Translations under genes and position numbers: made by a program
DNA from: Firmicutes bacterium UBA5486
GTDB taxonomy: Bacteria; Bacillota; UBA4882; UBA10575
Direction of reading: 5' to 3'
Length of the DNA stretch: 15,264 bases
Assembly (NCBI GenBank): GCA_002427045.1
Contig: DIPO01000070.1
Span: forward strand, 444-15,707
Notes under the pieces: model-generated
What the model was told of the DNA's origin: nothing
Seen by the model: the letters and a program-made list of their open reading frames with translations, nothing else
Databases searched by the model: none
Shown here: positions 15,219 to 15,264 of the stretch, in pieces
Layout: the number at the start of each line of letters is the position of its first letter
How positions within the stretch are numbered: position 1 is the first letter of the stretch

Positions 15219-15264
15219 TATTTTGAATAGCTCTTAATAGTGCTTTTTGCGTTGTCATTGATTT

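Noticed and set aside
15229..15248. Small hairpin and T-run after feoA
   Set aside because: Six positions with one mismatch and few GC pairs; feo operons usually continue into feoB, so termination here is doubtful.
1..15264. CRISPR array, insertion sequence, tRNA or prophage genes
   Set aside because: No regular spacer-repeat pattern, transposase or integrase motif, or cloverleaf was found on either strand.

Overview
The window looks like a chromosomal segment of a low-GC, Bacillota-type anaerobe that probably has an outer membrane. Three observations support this. The rapZ-yvcK pair is a typical Bacillota arrangement. The ribosome binding sites are strong AGGAGG/GGGGGA types, with at least one TTG start. 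Positions 11669-12601 encode a signal-peptide-bearing beta-barrel protein of the PorV/TraF/OMPP1 type, ending in a terminal Phe, which only makes sense in a diderm. Halanaerobiales or a similar diderm Bacillota lineage is my best guess; this is inference, not proof. No phage, plasmid, IS, tRNA, rRNA or CRISPR signature is visible.

Layout, left half (minus strand). A hairpin element lies at 43-92, followed by yvcK/glmR (115-1812, with unusual N-terminal membrane and C-terminal extensions) and rapZ (1826-2686), which form one translationally coupled unit. A strong terminator at 2962-2987 closes the next unit, a single 825-residue gene (3006-5483) fusing a sugar-nucleotidyltransferase, a left-handed beta-helix and a phosphohexomutase-like domain. 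That domain has lost the signature residues of all four active-site loops. Upstream is a GT4 glycosyltransferase of glycogen-synthase type (5754-7088) with its own weak terminator, then folB (7391-7780) with a terminator at 7207-7238. The two sugar genes probably work together in polysaccharide or glycan synthesis, one making an activated sugar and the other transferring it.

Layout, centre (plus strand). Divergent from folB, a good sigma-A type promoter (7907-7936) drives nadA-nadB-nadC (7978-11470), the complete de novo route from aspartate and dihydroxyacetone phosphate to nicotinate mononucleotide. A conspicuous hairpin sits in the nadA-nadB gap. After nadC comes a second copy of the hairpin element (11522-11572), then a bidirectional terminator (11573-11604) shared with the converging outer-membrane gene.

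Layout, right part. The outer-membrane protein gene (minus) and a membrane-anchored M28-family peptidase-like gene (plus, 12997-14751) diverge from a 395-base intergenic region that carries a 17-base direct repeat. The M28 protein keeps the zinc ligands but has Lys at the general-base Glu position, and it has a polytopic C-terminal membrane domain. A small feoA gene (14976-15218), preceded by an 18-base dyad, ends the window; feoB may follow outside it.

Most of the window is housekeeping. The most unusual items are the apparently dead mutase domain, the E-to-K change in the M28 protein, the extended YvcK, and two ~50-base elements with conserved ends and different hairpin cores.
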